From NCBI RefSeq assembly GCF_009176705.1, contig NZ_AP021846.1, positions 1,892,001-1,956,000 on the forward strand: DNA of 64,000 nt. Direction: 5' to 3'. The translations under genes were made by a program, and so were the position numbers. Positions within the stretch are counted from its first letter, which is position 1. Every line of letters starts with the position of its first letter. The notes under the pieces were generated by a model. The model saw only the letters and a list, made by a program, of their open reading frames with translations. It was not told where the DNA came from and searched no databases. The stretch comes from Pseudoalteromonas sp. A25. GTDB lineage: Bacteria > Pseudomonadota > Gammaproteobacteria > Enterobacterales > Alteromonadaceae. This document shows positions 51,481 to 58,950 of this stretch, one piece after another.

Positions 51481-52792
51481 AAAAATTATCGTGGACATCC
51501 ACCTCAATTTGCATGTTGGGGTTGTTTGTCTAAGCTTTTAGTTCTTCAAATCATCTCAAATTCTAAGTTCAAGGAGTGAACGATGGGGTTGGCAAGGAAG
51601 CGGCAAATCAGTTTGTCGGATACTCGATATTATCATTGTGTTTCGCGCTGTGTTCGCCGTGCATTTTTGTGCGGTGAAGATAAATTTACGGGTAAGTCGT
51701 ATGAGCATCGCCGAGGGTGGGTAGAAGAACGATTGTTGTTTTTAGCTAAGGTATTTTGTATTGATGTGTGTGCTTATGCGGTGATGAGTAATCATACCCA
51801 TGTGGTGCTGTATGTTGATGATAAAAAAGCCCGAAGACTCAGTGACAAAGCGGTACTCATACGTTGGCACAAGCTGTTTAAAGGCTCGATTCTTGGTCAT
51901 AAATATCTACACAATGAGCGTCTGGACGAAGGTCAAAGATTCTTTTTAGACAAAGAGATAAAAGAATATCGACAACGCCTGTGCAGCATTAGCTGGTTTA
52001 TGCGGGTGTTGAATGAAGGCATAGCACGAGAAGCGAATAAAGAAGATGGGTGTACTGGCAGATTCTGGGAAGGGCGCTTTAAAAGTCAAGCTTTACTGGA
52101 TGAGGCCGCATTAATGGCTTGTATGGCGTATGTTGATTTAAACCCAATCAGAGCAAAAATGGCAAAGACACCAGAAGAGTCAGCCCACACCAGTATTCAA
52201 ATACGCTGTGCACAAGCCAAAGAGGGCAAACAACCAAAACAACTTGCACGCTTTGTAGGTAGTCCACGAAAACACATGCCCAAAGGCCTGCCATTTGAAC
52301 TTAAAAGCTATCTGGAATTAGTCGAACTGACAGGCAAATGTATTCGAACCGACAAACGAGGCCACATCGACAGCAATCAAGCCCCTATCCTTGAGCGATT
52401 GAATATCAAGGCAGACAACTGGCTAAAACTCACGACTCAGTTTGAAAAGGTGTTTCATGGTGCGGTAGGCAAAGAGCATGCGCTGGATTTGTATTGCCAG
52501 CGACAACAACATAAACGAAGACACAGCATCTCAAATTGCACAATGTTATTAAGCTGACACAAACCTGATTTCATTCATTTACCTTTATGCTTTCAAAATG
52601 GCAGAGATACGTGTGCTTAAAGGGTGAGAAATAGAGTAAAAAGCGGGTAATTTCAGCAATCATTTAACCATAGTAGGCATGATTTTGATAACATCTAGCG
52701 ACAAAGTCAGTTGCTTTGTCATTGAGCGCTTGTTGAAGGTTCTTTCTTATGTCTTTTTAAAGTGGATGTCCCATGAGTCGTGAGTCGAGTCA
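51481..52792 (+). mobile_element. Y1/HUH (REP-associated tyrosine transposase type) element
   Basis: The insert carries one transposase gene and is bordered by related motifs: the hairpin GTGGACATCCAC (51491-51502) on the left and GTGGATGTCCCA (52762-52773) on the right. No target duplication is visible, as expected for HUH enzymes. The tail from 52558 has no ORF and includes a GACAAAGTCAGTTGCTTTGTC-like hairpin near 52708. A decayed relative of its left part lies at 45.1 kb. Confidence 0.7.
51583..52557 (+). CDS. REP-associated tyrosine transposase (Y1/HUH, IS200-like)
   Basis: A 324-residue transposase with CAAGGAG ahead of the ATG. The N-terminal Y1 domain opens I-S-L-S-D-T-R-Y-Y-H-C-V-S-R-C-V-R-R-A-F, has the metal-binding H71-T-H73 in M-S-N-H-T-H-V-V-L and the nucleophile Y183 in Y-V-D-L-N-P-I-R-A. 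It is longer than true IS200 enzymes and has the G-R-F-W-E-G-R-F-K-S-Q segment of the REP-associated group. Such enzymes cut single-stranded DNA at hairpins next to short guide tetranucleotides. All catalytic residues are present. Confidence 0.9.
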   Translation: MGLARKRQISLSDTRYYHCVSRCVRRAFLCGEDKFTGKSYEHRRGWVEERLLFLAKVFCIDVCAYAVMSNHTHVVLYVDDKKARRLSDKAVLIRWHKLFKGSILGHKYLHNERLDEGQRFFLDKEIKEYRQRLCSISWFMRVLNEGIAREANKEDGCTGRFWEGRFKSQALLDEAALMACMAYVDLNPIRAKMAKTPEESAHTSIQIRCAQAKEGKQPKQLARFVGSPRKHMPKGLPFELKSYLELVELTGKCIRTDKRGHIDSNQAPILERLNIKADNWLKLTTQFEKVFHGAVGKEHALDLYCQRQQHKRRHSISNCTMLLS

Positions 52793-52954
52793 TTATGAGT
52801 ATCTAAGCCAATGAAAAGTATGTTATGTTTAGTCATGCTAGCCTCTGCTATTTAGTTATTTAACAAACTAATTATGGCTCTGGCTTTAAGCTAACCCACG
52901 AAAATGCGGAGGCTAGCACCGTGTGGGAGTCATTATGTCTATGCCTAGAAAGGT

Positions 52955-53224
52955 TTGGAGTTTAATATCTACTTATTGTGGCTACTCGCGATACATTTAA
53001 CCCTAAGCTTTCTTGTTGGTATTAAAATCTACAAGAATTTAATGTTATCCCGTTCAGAAAAATTAAAGCTTTTTACTTTGGCATTTGTGGTACCTATTAT
53101 TGGGTCTATCTTAAGTTTTTCTATAAGCCGAGGTAATGAATTTGGGTCACCTGCTAGAAGCAGTGATTTTTGTGGTAACCCTTCAAATCCTTTCGATGGC
53201 GGCTCAGATTCTGGCGGAGATTAG
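52955..53224 (+). CDS. Small membrane protein (89 aa), integron cassette
   Basis: A product with two hydrophobic helices (about 4-25 and 39-58) and a Ser/Gly/Asp-rich tail with F-C-G-N-P-S-N-P-F-D-G-G-S-D-S-G-G-D. The start is uncertain: the TTG at 52955 overlaps its only possible ribosome site AGAAAGG, and the IS ends 15 bp upstream, so the native promoter region may have been altered. The gene is followed directly by attC 3. I recognise no family. Confidence 0.6.
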   Translation: MEFNIYLLWLLAIHLTLSFLVGIKIYKNLMLSRSEKLKLFTLAFVVPIIGSILSFSISRGNEFGSPARSSDFCGNPSNPFDGGSDSGGD

Positions 53225-53228
53225 CTGC

Positions 53229-53331
53229 GTATAACAAGTTAATGAAACCGTGGACGTAAAACAGTAGGCTTGCGCTCCTTCGTCGCTTATTTTTGCCTAC
53301 TATTTTTCGCCGTTTATTAAGGCGTCTAGGC
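53229..53331 (+). repeat. Integron attC site 3 (uninterrupted)
   Basis: It begins GTATAACAAG 5 bp after the stop of the 89-aa gene, has the arms ACAGTAGGC / GCCTACT with CTCCTTCG between them, and ends TTAAGGCGTCTAGGC. R' is imperfect (GTCTAGG for GTTRRRY). The arms co-vary with sites 1 and 2 (TTGGC, TTGGTT, TAGGC). Confidence 0.75.
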
Positions 53332-53359
53332 GAATGCCTTATATTTAACAAAGGATGCT

Positions 53360-53890
53360 ATGAAAATAATAATGAGTTTAACTTTTGCAAGCCTAATTTC
53401 TTGGCAAGCTAATGCAAATAACGAGGCTGTAGGAGCTTTTGAGCACTTGTTGCCACAATATATTAAGTGGGCACATAAAGTAGATAAAGAGGGAATCAAG
53501 ATAGGTATACCTTTAGATAAAAAGGGACTTAATTTAGCCAGTGAATTAGGGATTAAGTCTCCTGAAAAAGTCAAAATCGTTTACGTTGATAGAGTCCCGT
53601 ACCCTTATGAAAATGAAGAATTAAAGAAAATGGGGTTGTCGTTAGGTTTTATCGGCGAAAATATTATTAATAATGCCCAAGTTTTTGGCTACTCAATATA
53701 CGTTAGAAAGGGATATGAACTTGATACCCCAAACTTAGCACACGAACTCGTTCATGTATTACAAATCGAAAGATCTAACTTGGACAAAATTATTACTCAG
53801 CACTTTTCTGATTTGGCAAAATACGGATATTCTAATGCTCCTTTAGAAGTTGAAGCATTTAAAGCAAACAAGAAGTACGGTGGCAGTTAA
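53360..53890 (+). CDS. Secreted HELVH-motif protein, integron cassette
   Basis: A 176-residue protein with AAAGGA 6 bp before the ATG and a signal peptide (M-S-L-T-F-A-S-L-I-S-W-Q-A-N-A). Near the C-terminus it has N-L-A-H-E-L-V-H-V-L-Q, a zinc-peptidase-like HExxH in the DUF4157-type context, with glutamates in P-L-E-V-E-A-F as a possible third ligand. The rest shows no known family. It may be a small periplasmic metalloprotease or a fold that lost activity. The stop is followed 4 bp later by GCCTAAC. Confidence 0.72.
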   Translation: MKIIMSLTFASLISWQANANNEAVGAFEHLLPQYIKWAHKVDKEGIKIGIPLDKKGLNLASELGIKSPEKVKIVYVDRVPYPYENEELKKMGLSLGFIGENIINNAQVFGYSIYVRKGYELDTPNLAHELVHVLQIERSNLDKIITQHFSDLAKYGYSNAPLEVEAFKANKKYGGS

Positions 53891-53893
53891 TTC

Positions 53894-54013
53894 GCCTAAC
53901 ACATATGAACCGTCTCCGGTCAATAAGCATAACGATACAAATTAGCAGCTTTTAAGCAGCTAATTTGTATCGGCAATTCTTAAATCTATTCAGCTTCGCT
54001 ATGTCGGTTAGCC
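53894..54013 (+). repeat. attC-like region 4 (atypical)
   Basis: It begins GCCTAAC (exact R'') just after the HELVH gene and reaches GGTTAGCC near 54006-54013, which could be R'. The inside lacks the ACAGTTGGC-type arms of the other sites and instead contains a long palindrome, so assignment is tentative. Confidence 0.45.
53933..53972. repeat. Long perfect palindrome
   Basis: CGATACAAATTAGC pairs with GCTAATTTGTATCG over 14 bp; inside, GCTT and AAGC pair again across TT. There is no T-run after it on either strand, so an attC arm or an unrelated cruciform is as likely as a terminator. Confidence 0.6.
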
Positions 54014-54265
54014 TTTAAAATCCTTTACGGCAAACACATATGAGGGTCTCTTATTGCGAACTCATCGCTGCTTAAATCAGTCGATACAATTCATCTTTTA
54101 GGGCAACTAGACAGTCATCGGTTAACCTTGATCCGCAGCTACTCAAGGGGATGACTCAAGTTCAGCTAGCTTCGTATTAAAATGGCTGTCCTGTATTCTG
54201 TATTCTATCTGTACCTTTTTTACTTAGGATAGGTTACGATTACATTCAAATTATTGCAAAACACT

Positions 54266-55711
54266 ATGTTGAATATAATGAGAAAGGGATTTTTAAACAC
54301 GGTTTTTCAATGCATTGGATTGATAGTTATCGTGGTTAGCTTAGTTGGATATGCTAGTGAACAAGCGGGCGCAAAGGGCGATGTTGAGAATGTTCATACC
54401 ATATATGAGCGCTTATGGTACGCTGAAGGTTATGGATACATAATTAAGTTTGTTAAAAATAAAGCATTTGTCTACGATGTGACCGCAGATTGGTGTGTGC
54501 TCAACCATACTTTGATGTTAGATCTTAGTGAGCTGGACTTTGCCAAAGACATCAGTTTGACGACTCCAAATACAGCGCTACTAGATTGGGGAGCTGCAAA
54601 CAAGCTAGTATTACGTATAACTGATGCTTTGCCGCAACATTGTAAAAACGCACTAAGTAATCAAAATAAGACTCCTTTTAATGCCACACAGCTTTTTGCT
54701 ATCTATACGCAGACGTACTTCGAATTATTCGCATTTAGTGATCCTGACCATTTAAAACAAAAAATCGCATTTTGGTCATCTAAGATCGATAAACAGACAA
54801 CCGAAGAAGAACTTGTTGAAGTTATTAATAACTTTATCGCAAGCGTAGATGATGGGCATGCCGCATTATGGGATAAAGATGGCGAATTACTGGCGTTTAA
54901 CGACACAGAGCTCAAAAGGTTAAATCAAAGATTAGAGTTAGAACAAACTAAAACCATAAACAGTGCACACACTAGCTATTGGCGTTACAAACAATACTTA
55001 CTAGATGGTTTTGAGTCTGCAACTAAGAGTTACTTTTTGGCACAGGCATCACCTATAAAAAGGTATGATAAGTTTATATTTGCGCATCTGCCCAATAATT
55101 TACGTTACTTTAAAATTTCAGAAATGAGTGAATATTCTGAGCTGCAATCACTCTCTAGTGATATAAGTGTGGTTGACACTGTATTAAGTCTAATACTGCC
55201 TAGTATGAGGCAGTCAAACGGTGTTGTTATAGATTTACGTTCAAACCCAGGTGGTTATGATTTAGTATCGCTCCAAATATTATCTTACTTCATTGACAAA
55301 AAAGTTGTTTTGGCTAAAAAACAGGCTAAATATTTAGCAGGTTATACTCCTCTTAATCCGGTAACGGCAATTCCGTCTGATATAAAACCTTATTCAGGTC
55401 CGATTGTTGTTCTGACTAACCAATTTACAACAAGTGCGGCAGAAATCTTTTTACTTGGACTTAAAGCTCGAGGAAACACGTCTTTTTATGGCTCTAGAAC
55501 TGATGGCGCCTTTAGTGACTCACTCGTAAAACAGCTTCCTAATGGTTGGTACTTTTCTTTATCAAATGAAATTTACTGGGATCCACAAGGAAACCATTAT
55601 GAAATGATAGGCCATCCTGTTAGTAAATTTTTTGAGTACCTTAACACAAATGATATTGAACAAGGTGTTGATAGCGCCTTACAAGCTGCCATAACAGACT
55701 TAAAAAAGTAA
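54266..55711 (+). CDS. S41-family (tail-specific-protease-like) peptidase, membrane-anchored or exported
   Basis: 481 residues if started at ATG 54266; no start has a good ribosome site (54254 TTG and 54278 ATG also possible). A hydrophobic N-terminal segment (I-G-L-I-V-I-V-V-S-L-V-G-Y-A) acts as signal or anchor. The C-terminal S41 core has V-V-I-D-L-R-S-N-P-G-G-Y-D and N-Q-F-T-T-S-A-A-E-I-F, holding the catalytic serine. The expected lysine after G-x-x-T-x-G is absent (G-S-R-T-D-G-A-F), as in the branch using a Ser-His mechanism or in inactive forms. No PDZ domain is evident. Confidence 0.8.
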   Translation: MLNIMRKGFLNTVFQCIGLIVIVVSLVGYASEQAGAKGDVENVHTIYERLWYAEGYGYIIKFVKNKAFVYDVTADWCVLNHTLMLDLSELDFAKDISLTTPNTALLDWGAANKLVLRITDALPQHCKNALSNQNKTPFNATQLFAIYTQTYFELFAFSDPDHLKQKIAFWSSKIDKQTTEEELVEVINNFIASVDDGHAALWDKDGELLAFNDTELKRLNQRLELEQTKTINSAHTSYWRYKQYLLDGFESATKSYFLAQASPIKRYDKFIFAHLPNNLRYFKISEMSEYSELQSLSSDISVVDTVLSLILPSMRQSNGVVIDLRSNPGGYDLVSLQILSYFIDKKVVLAKKQAKYLAGYTPLNPVTAIPSDIKPYSGPIVVLTNQFTTSAAEIFLLGLKARGNTSFYGSRTDGAFSDSLVKQLPNGWYFSLSNEIYWDPQGNHYEMIGHPVSKFFEYLNTNDIEQGVDSALQAAITDLKK

Positions 55712-55847
55712 GGGTTTAATTTTAAAATAATTATTCTGCGCAAAATATAAATGATGAAGTGTTTTTATTGTCGTTTAATGCGCTAAAACCTAGTGTGCAA
55801 GAGAGTTAAATACACAAAATTAAAGGTTTTGAAATCGTGCAAATAAA

Positions 55848-55870
55848 AAAGCGCCCATGCGGGGCGCTTT
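55848..55870 (-). terminator. Rho-independent terminator of htpX
   Basis: On the minus strand AAAGCGCCC / GGGCGCTTT form the stem, followed by TTTATTTGC, 19 bp after the htpX stop codon. Confidence 0.85.
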
Positions 55871-55888
55871 GGTGGGCTAGTAATTGGT

Positions 55889-56746
55889 TTATTTAAGCGC
55901 TTGAATACGTTGCTCAAGCGGTGGGTGAGAGGCAAACATCTCTGATAGGCTTTTACCAGAAGCAATACCAAAGGCCATCATAGAGCCTTCTAGATGCGAT
56001 TCTTGGTTGTGCTTTAGCCGCTCAAGTGCAGCACGCATTTTGTGTGCGCCAACCAAACTTGCCGCCCCCCTATCTGCAGCAAATTCTCGTTTACGGCTAA
56101 AGTAAGCCACTACAATTGAGGCCAACACGCCAAATAAGAGTTGAAAAATCATATCAAATACAAAATATGCCCAACTTGTGCCTTCTTCATCTTCGCCTCT
56201 AAAAAAGTTATCAACGATACCGGCAAGTACTTTCGCTAAGAAGATCACAAAGGTATTGACCACACCTTGAATAAGCGTCAGCGTTACCATGTCACCATTT
56301 GCTACGTGTGACACTTCGTGTGCTAACACGGCTTCGGCTTCATCTTGACTCATGTTATGCAACAAACCAGAACTCACCGCAACTAAGCTATTGTTTTTAC
56401 TAGGGCCTGTTGCAAAAGCATTGATCTCAGGGCTATCATAAATTGCAACTTCAGGCATCTTTATTTTGGCTTGTTGTGCTTGGCGCGCAACTGTTTGTAA
56501 TAACCAATGCTCTGTTTCATTGCGAGCTTGCTCAATAACCATCGCGCCTGTTGATTTTTTTGCAATCCACTTCGACATAAATAGCGAAATAAATGCACCA
56601 CCAAAACCAAACACCAGAGCGATAAGCATAATGCCGCTGTAACTTCGAGAAGAAATTCCTAATACCGACATTAATACAGATAAAACCACTCCCAACACTA
56701 GCATCACAGCTAAGTTAGTCAGTAGAAATAACACAACGCGTTTCAT
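55889..56746 (-). CDS. htpX: Membrane protease HtpX
   Basis: The start is ATG 56746 with GAGGTG 4 bp upstream (a GTG two codons earlier is part of that site); 285 residues. It has four hydrophobic segments, the zinc motif H143-E-V-S-H147 in [13 protein letters not shown], and R-E-F-A-A-D-R-G-A carrying the third ligand. HtpX degrades misfolded inner-membrane proteins alongside FtsH. It ends with [12 protein letters not shown], the family's C-terminal motif. Confidence 0.95.
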   Translation of the reverse strand: MKRVVLFLLTNLAVMLVLGVVLSVLMSVLGISSRSYSGIMLIALVFGFGGAFISLFMSKWIAKKSTGAMVIEQARNETEHWLLQTVARQAQQAKIKMPEVAIYDSPEINAFATGPSKNNSLVAVSSGLLHNMSQDEAEAVLAHEVSHVANGDMVTLTLIQGVVNTFVIFLAKVLAGIVDNFFRGEDEEGTSWAYFVFDMIFQLLFGVLASIVVAYFSRKREFAADRGAASLVGAHKMRAALERLKHNQESHLEGSMMAFGIASGKSLSEMFASHPPLEQRIQALK

Positions 56747-56904
56747 AATCACCTCAGTGAAATAATAAAATTACAAGCTGCACAAGCTCCGTGCAGAGTT
56801 AACTATCTAGTGAGTAAAATGGGGGAGTTTGAGATACTAATCAATAGCTGTAAGCGCGATAATTGTGAAAAAATAACGGTTTTTTGCAGTTAATTTTTTG
56901 TCAA

Positions 56905-56927
56905 GAGCCAAACATATCGTTTGGCTC
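56905..56927 (-). terminator. Terminator of the FMN reductase gene
   Basis: GAGCCAAAC / GTTTGGCTC stem with a 5-nt loop, 11 bp after the stop; on the minus strand it is followed by TTGACAAAA, a weak T-run. Confidence 0.6.
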
Positions 56928-56937
56928 AGATTATTTC

Positions 56938-57465
56938 TTATGGCTGCAACGAAAAAGCCGATTGTTTCAGTTCTTGCTTTAATGTTTCATCTTTTATCTC
57001 ACCTTTTTCGCTGTCAAAAACATCGTAAAAGCTAGGCACTGATACACTCGCTTTTACGTCCATTGCAAAAAACGGAGCCGAACCAGTTGCACTAGCTAAA
57101 ACGCTTTTTGCTCCACCGGGGCCCGGTGAGGTTGCTAGTAGTACCATTGGTTTGTTTTGATACACTTTTTGATTGATTCTCGAGGTCCAATCAAAAATAT
57201 TTTTGTACGCTGCTGTATAGCTACCATTGTGCTCTGCAAACGAAACGACAATCGCATCGGCCTCGCCAATTTTATTATAAAATTGCTGAGCTTGAGCGGG
57301 AATACCGCTTTCGTTTTCTCTATCAGAGCTGTAAATTGGCATTTCATAGTCGTTTAAATCGATTAGTTCGACTTCTGCACCCTCTATTAATGATGCCATG
57401 TACTGGACTAACTGCTTGTTAATTGATTGACGACTATTACTTGCTGCAAATGCTAATACTTTCAT
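56938..57465 (-). CDS. NADPH-dependent FMN reductase family protein
   Basis: A 175-residue flavodoxin-like protein: V-L-A-F-A-A-S-N-S-R-Q-S-I-N-K-Q at the N-terminus (FMN phosphate loop), S-F-A-E-H-N-G-S-Y-T-A-A-Y-K-N and A-T-S-P-G-P-G-G-A-K-S. These enzymes reduce FMN, quinones or azo compounds with NAD(P)H. AGGAGAGC stands 3 bp before the ATG. It diverges from a LysR-family gene 107 bp away, which probably regulates it. Confidence 0.88.
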   Translation of the reverse strand: MKVLAFAASNSRQSINKQLVQYMASLIEGAEVELIDLNDYEMPIYSSDRENESGIPAQAQQFYNKIGEADAIVVSFAEHNGSYTAAYKNIFDWTSRINQKVYQNKPMVLLATSPGPGGAKSVLASATGSAPFFAMDVKASVSVPSFYDVFDSEKGEIKDETLKQELKQSAFSLQP

Positions 57466-57487
57466 AATGCTCTCCTAAATAGGTCTG

Positions 57488-57503
57488 ATTGACTGTATTC
57501 AAT
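57488..57503. promoter_or_regulatory. Candidate LysR-type binding site between divergent genes
   Basis: ATTGA-CTGTAT-TCAAT is an inverted repeat with the T-N11-A form of LysR operators, located 22 bp upstream of the reductase start in the reductase/LysR intergenic space. Confidence 0.5.
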
Positions 57504-57572
57504 TTATGTAGCTCAGTGTATATTGATATCCATAAATCATTAATACCCTTTTTGTAAAGTTACTATTTCCAT

Positions 57573-58475
57573 ATGACTAATAATGTTTTTGACGGCATTC
57601 AAATTTTTGTGCAAGTGGTTAAAAGTGGCGGGTTTGCAGCAGCCGCTGCTGTGCTTGGGCATTCTAACTCTCATATCAGTAAAGAAATCAATAAACTTGA
57701 AGAGCGTATAGGCGTACGGCTATTAAATAGAACCACGCGCTCAATTGCGTTAACACCAGAAGGAGAGCTCTACTATCGATACTGTGAGCAATTAGTAAAT
57801 GATGCCACGGAGGCTTTTGCACTACTAACGCAAAACGACAATAACCCAAAAGGGGAGCTAAAAATTAGTTGCCCAATTGGGATTAGCCAAAACTATATCC
57901 AGCCGGTCATTGAGCAATACTTACAGCGCTACCCCAATGTAAGGCTTAACATAGACTTAAGTGACAAGCGTATTGATGTTATTGCTGATGGATTTGACCT
58001 GGTTGTTAGAGCTGCGCCTGAACTTTCAGAATCAAGCTTGATTTGTAAACGATTGTTCTCATGTCCTACATATATCGTGGCTGCGCCCGAATATATTTCA
58101 CGTTATGGACGTCCTTATCATCCTAAAGAGTTAACCAATCATGATTGCATTTGTTACTCGAATCTTAAAACACCAGATCGATGGGAGTTTGTAAGTGAGC
58201 ATGGTGAGCAGTTTGTTGTTGCTGTGCGAAAAAAAGTGATGTCTAACAATGGCAACATGCAGGCAACTATGGCGTGCTCTGGGGTTGGTATATGCAGATT
58301 GCCAGAATTTTACATTAAACATGAGCTTGCCAATGGGCAACTCGATATATTATTTGAGAAGTTTCCTCAACCACAGGTGAACGTTTACGCAATTTACCCT
58401 AGTAAAAAGCATTTATCACCAAAGGTTCGATGTTTTATTGATTTGCTAGACGAGTATGCCAAAGTAATGAGATAA
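57573..58475 (+). CDS. LysR-family transcriptional regulator
   Basis: A 300-residue protein: winged helix at residues 1-65 (S-G-G-F-A-A-A-A-A-V-L-G-H-S-N-S-H-I-S-K-E-I-N-K-L-E-E-R-I-G-V-R-L-L-N-R-T-T-R) and a periplasmic-binding-like effector domain after it (K-G-E-L-K-I-S-C-P-I-G). It belongs to the broad AaeR/DmlR-like group. The divergent neighbour, an FMN reductase, is the likely target, with a T-N11-A palindrome between them. The effector is unknown, perhaps a quinone or aromatic compound. Confidence 0.9.
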   Translation: MTNNVFDGIQIFVQVVKSGGFAAAAAVLGHSNSHISKEINKLEERIGVRLLNRTTRSIALTPEGELYYRYCEQLVNDATEAFALLTQNDNNPKGELKISCPIGISQNYIQPVIEQYLQRYPNVRLNIDLSDKRIDVIADGFDLVVRAAPELSESSLICKRLFSCPTYIVAAPEYISRYGRPYHPKELTNHDCICYSNLKTPDRWEFVSEHGEQFVVAVRKKVMSNNGNMQATMACSGVGICRLPEFYIKHELANGQLDILFEKFPQPQVNVYAIYPSKKHLSPKVRCFIDLLDEYAKVMR

Positions 58476-58605
58476 AAAGACGCAATATTTGCTTTTAGTG
58501 CGCGCTTTTAATCGCGTACACCCATTTAATGCGTTAAAATATGTCTCTTAATATCCTAATACTCGATATCCACCCAAAAGTGGTTATCCTGACATCGAGA
58601 ACACC

Positions 58606-58908
58606 ATGAAAAAAAACTTTGCGTTAACACATCCAAAACTCAAACCTGCACGATTAGTTGATGCAATAAAGTATGAAGTAAAAAAATACCTTCGCAGAGA
58701 GCGCAATAAAAATTTACCCGCAGGTGCAGATTTTTGGGACTTCGATTGTCGATTTGGTGCCACGCAAGAACAAGCAGATGTGATTAAGGTAGCGCACATA
58801 AACAAGCATATTGACCATGCTGTTAGTTCTGAACTGCCGTCTTTTTATCTAGAAATACTAGCAAAGCCTGGCTACAAAACACCAACAATGGACGATGATC
58901 CGCAATAA
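58606..58908 (+). CDS. DUF6172 family protein
   Basis: A 100-residue protein that matches the DUF6172 pattern along its whole length: M-K-K-N-F-x-L-T-H-P-K-L-K-P-A-R-L-V-D-A-I-K-x-E-V-K-K-Y, R-R-E-R-x-K-x-L-P-x-G-x-D-F-W-D-F-D-C-R-F-G-A and F-Y-L-E-I-L-A-K-P-G. It is basic at the N-terminus and probably cytoplasmic. Function is unknown. It is a single gene closed by an 11-bp-stem hairpin shared with the convergent rhombosortase gene. Confidence 0.87.
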   Translation: MKKNFALTHPKLKPARLVDAIKYEVKKYLRRERNKNLPAGADFWDFDCRFGATQEQADVIKVAHINKHIDHAVSSELPSFYLEILAKPGYKTPTMDDDPQ

Positions 58909-58918
58909 TAAGCCGTTG

Positions 58919-58942
58919 TTAGCGCTTAATTTTAAGCGCTAA
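58919..58942. terminator. Bidirectional hairpin
   Basis: TTAGCGCTTAA / TTAAGCGCTAA stem of 11 bp with a minimal TT loop between two convergent genes, 10 bp from each stop codon. Confidence 0.65.
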
Positions 58943-58950
58943 AACATTAT

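Larger units (their letters stand above)
51089..52836 (-). pseudogene. Disrupted IS1111-type transposase gene
   Basis: The C-terminal ~130 codons (51089-51480, from K-L-M-S-Y-L-G-L-V-P onward) and the first ~15 codons (52793-52836) survive on either side of the inserted element. The central part, including most of the RuvC-like domain, is gone. A short chimeric frame runs into the insert to 51514 and has no meaning as a protein. Confidence 0.85.
50781..52939 (-). mobile_element. IS110-family (IS1111 group) element, second copy, interrupted and internally deleted
   Basis: 50781-51480 matches 48090-48789 and 52793-52939 matches 49509-49655, nearly base for base. The 719 bp between (48790-49508 in the intact copy) are replaced by 1,312 bp carrying a Y1 transposase element. 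Both ends and the candidate guide-RNA tail remain, so it could still move if transposase is supplied by the intact copy 1.1 kb away. Confidence 0.85.

Noticed and set aside
51089..51514. Independent 141-aa protein
   Set aside because: It is the C-terminal end of the broken IS1111-type transposase running a few codons into the inserted element.
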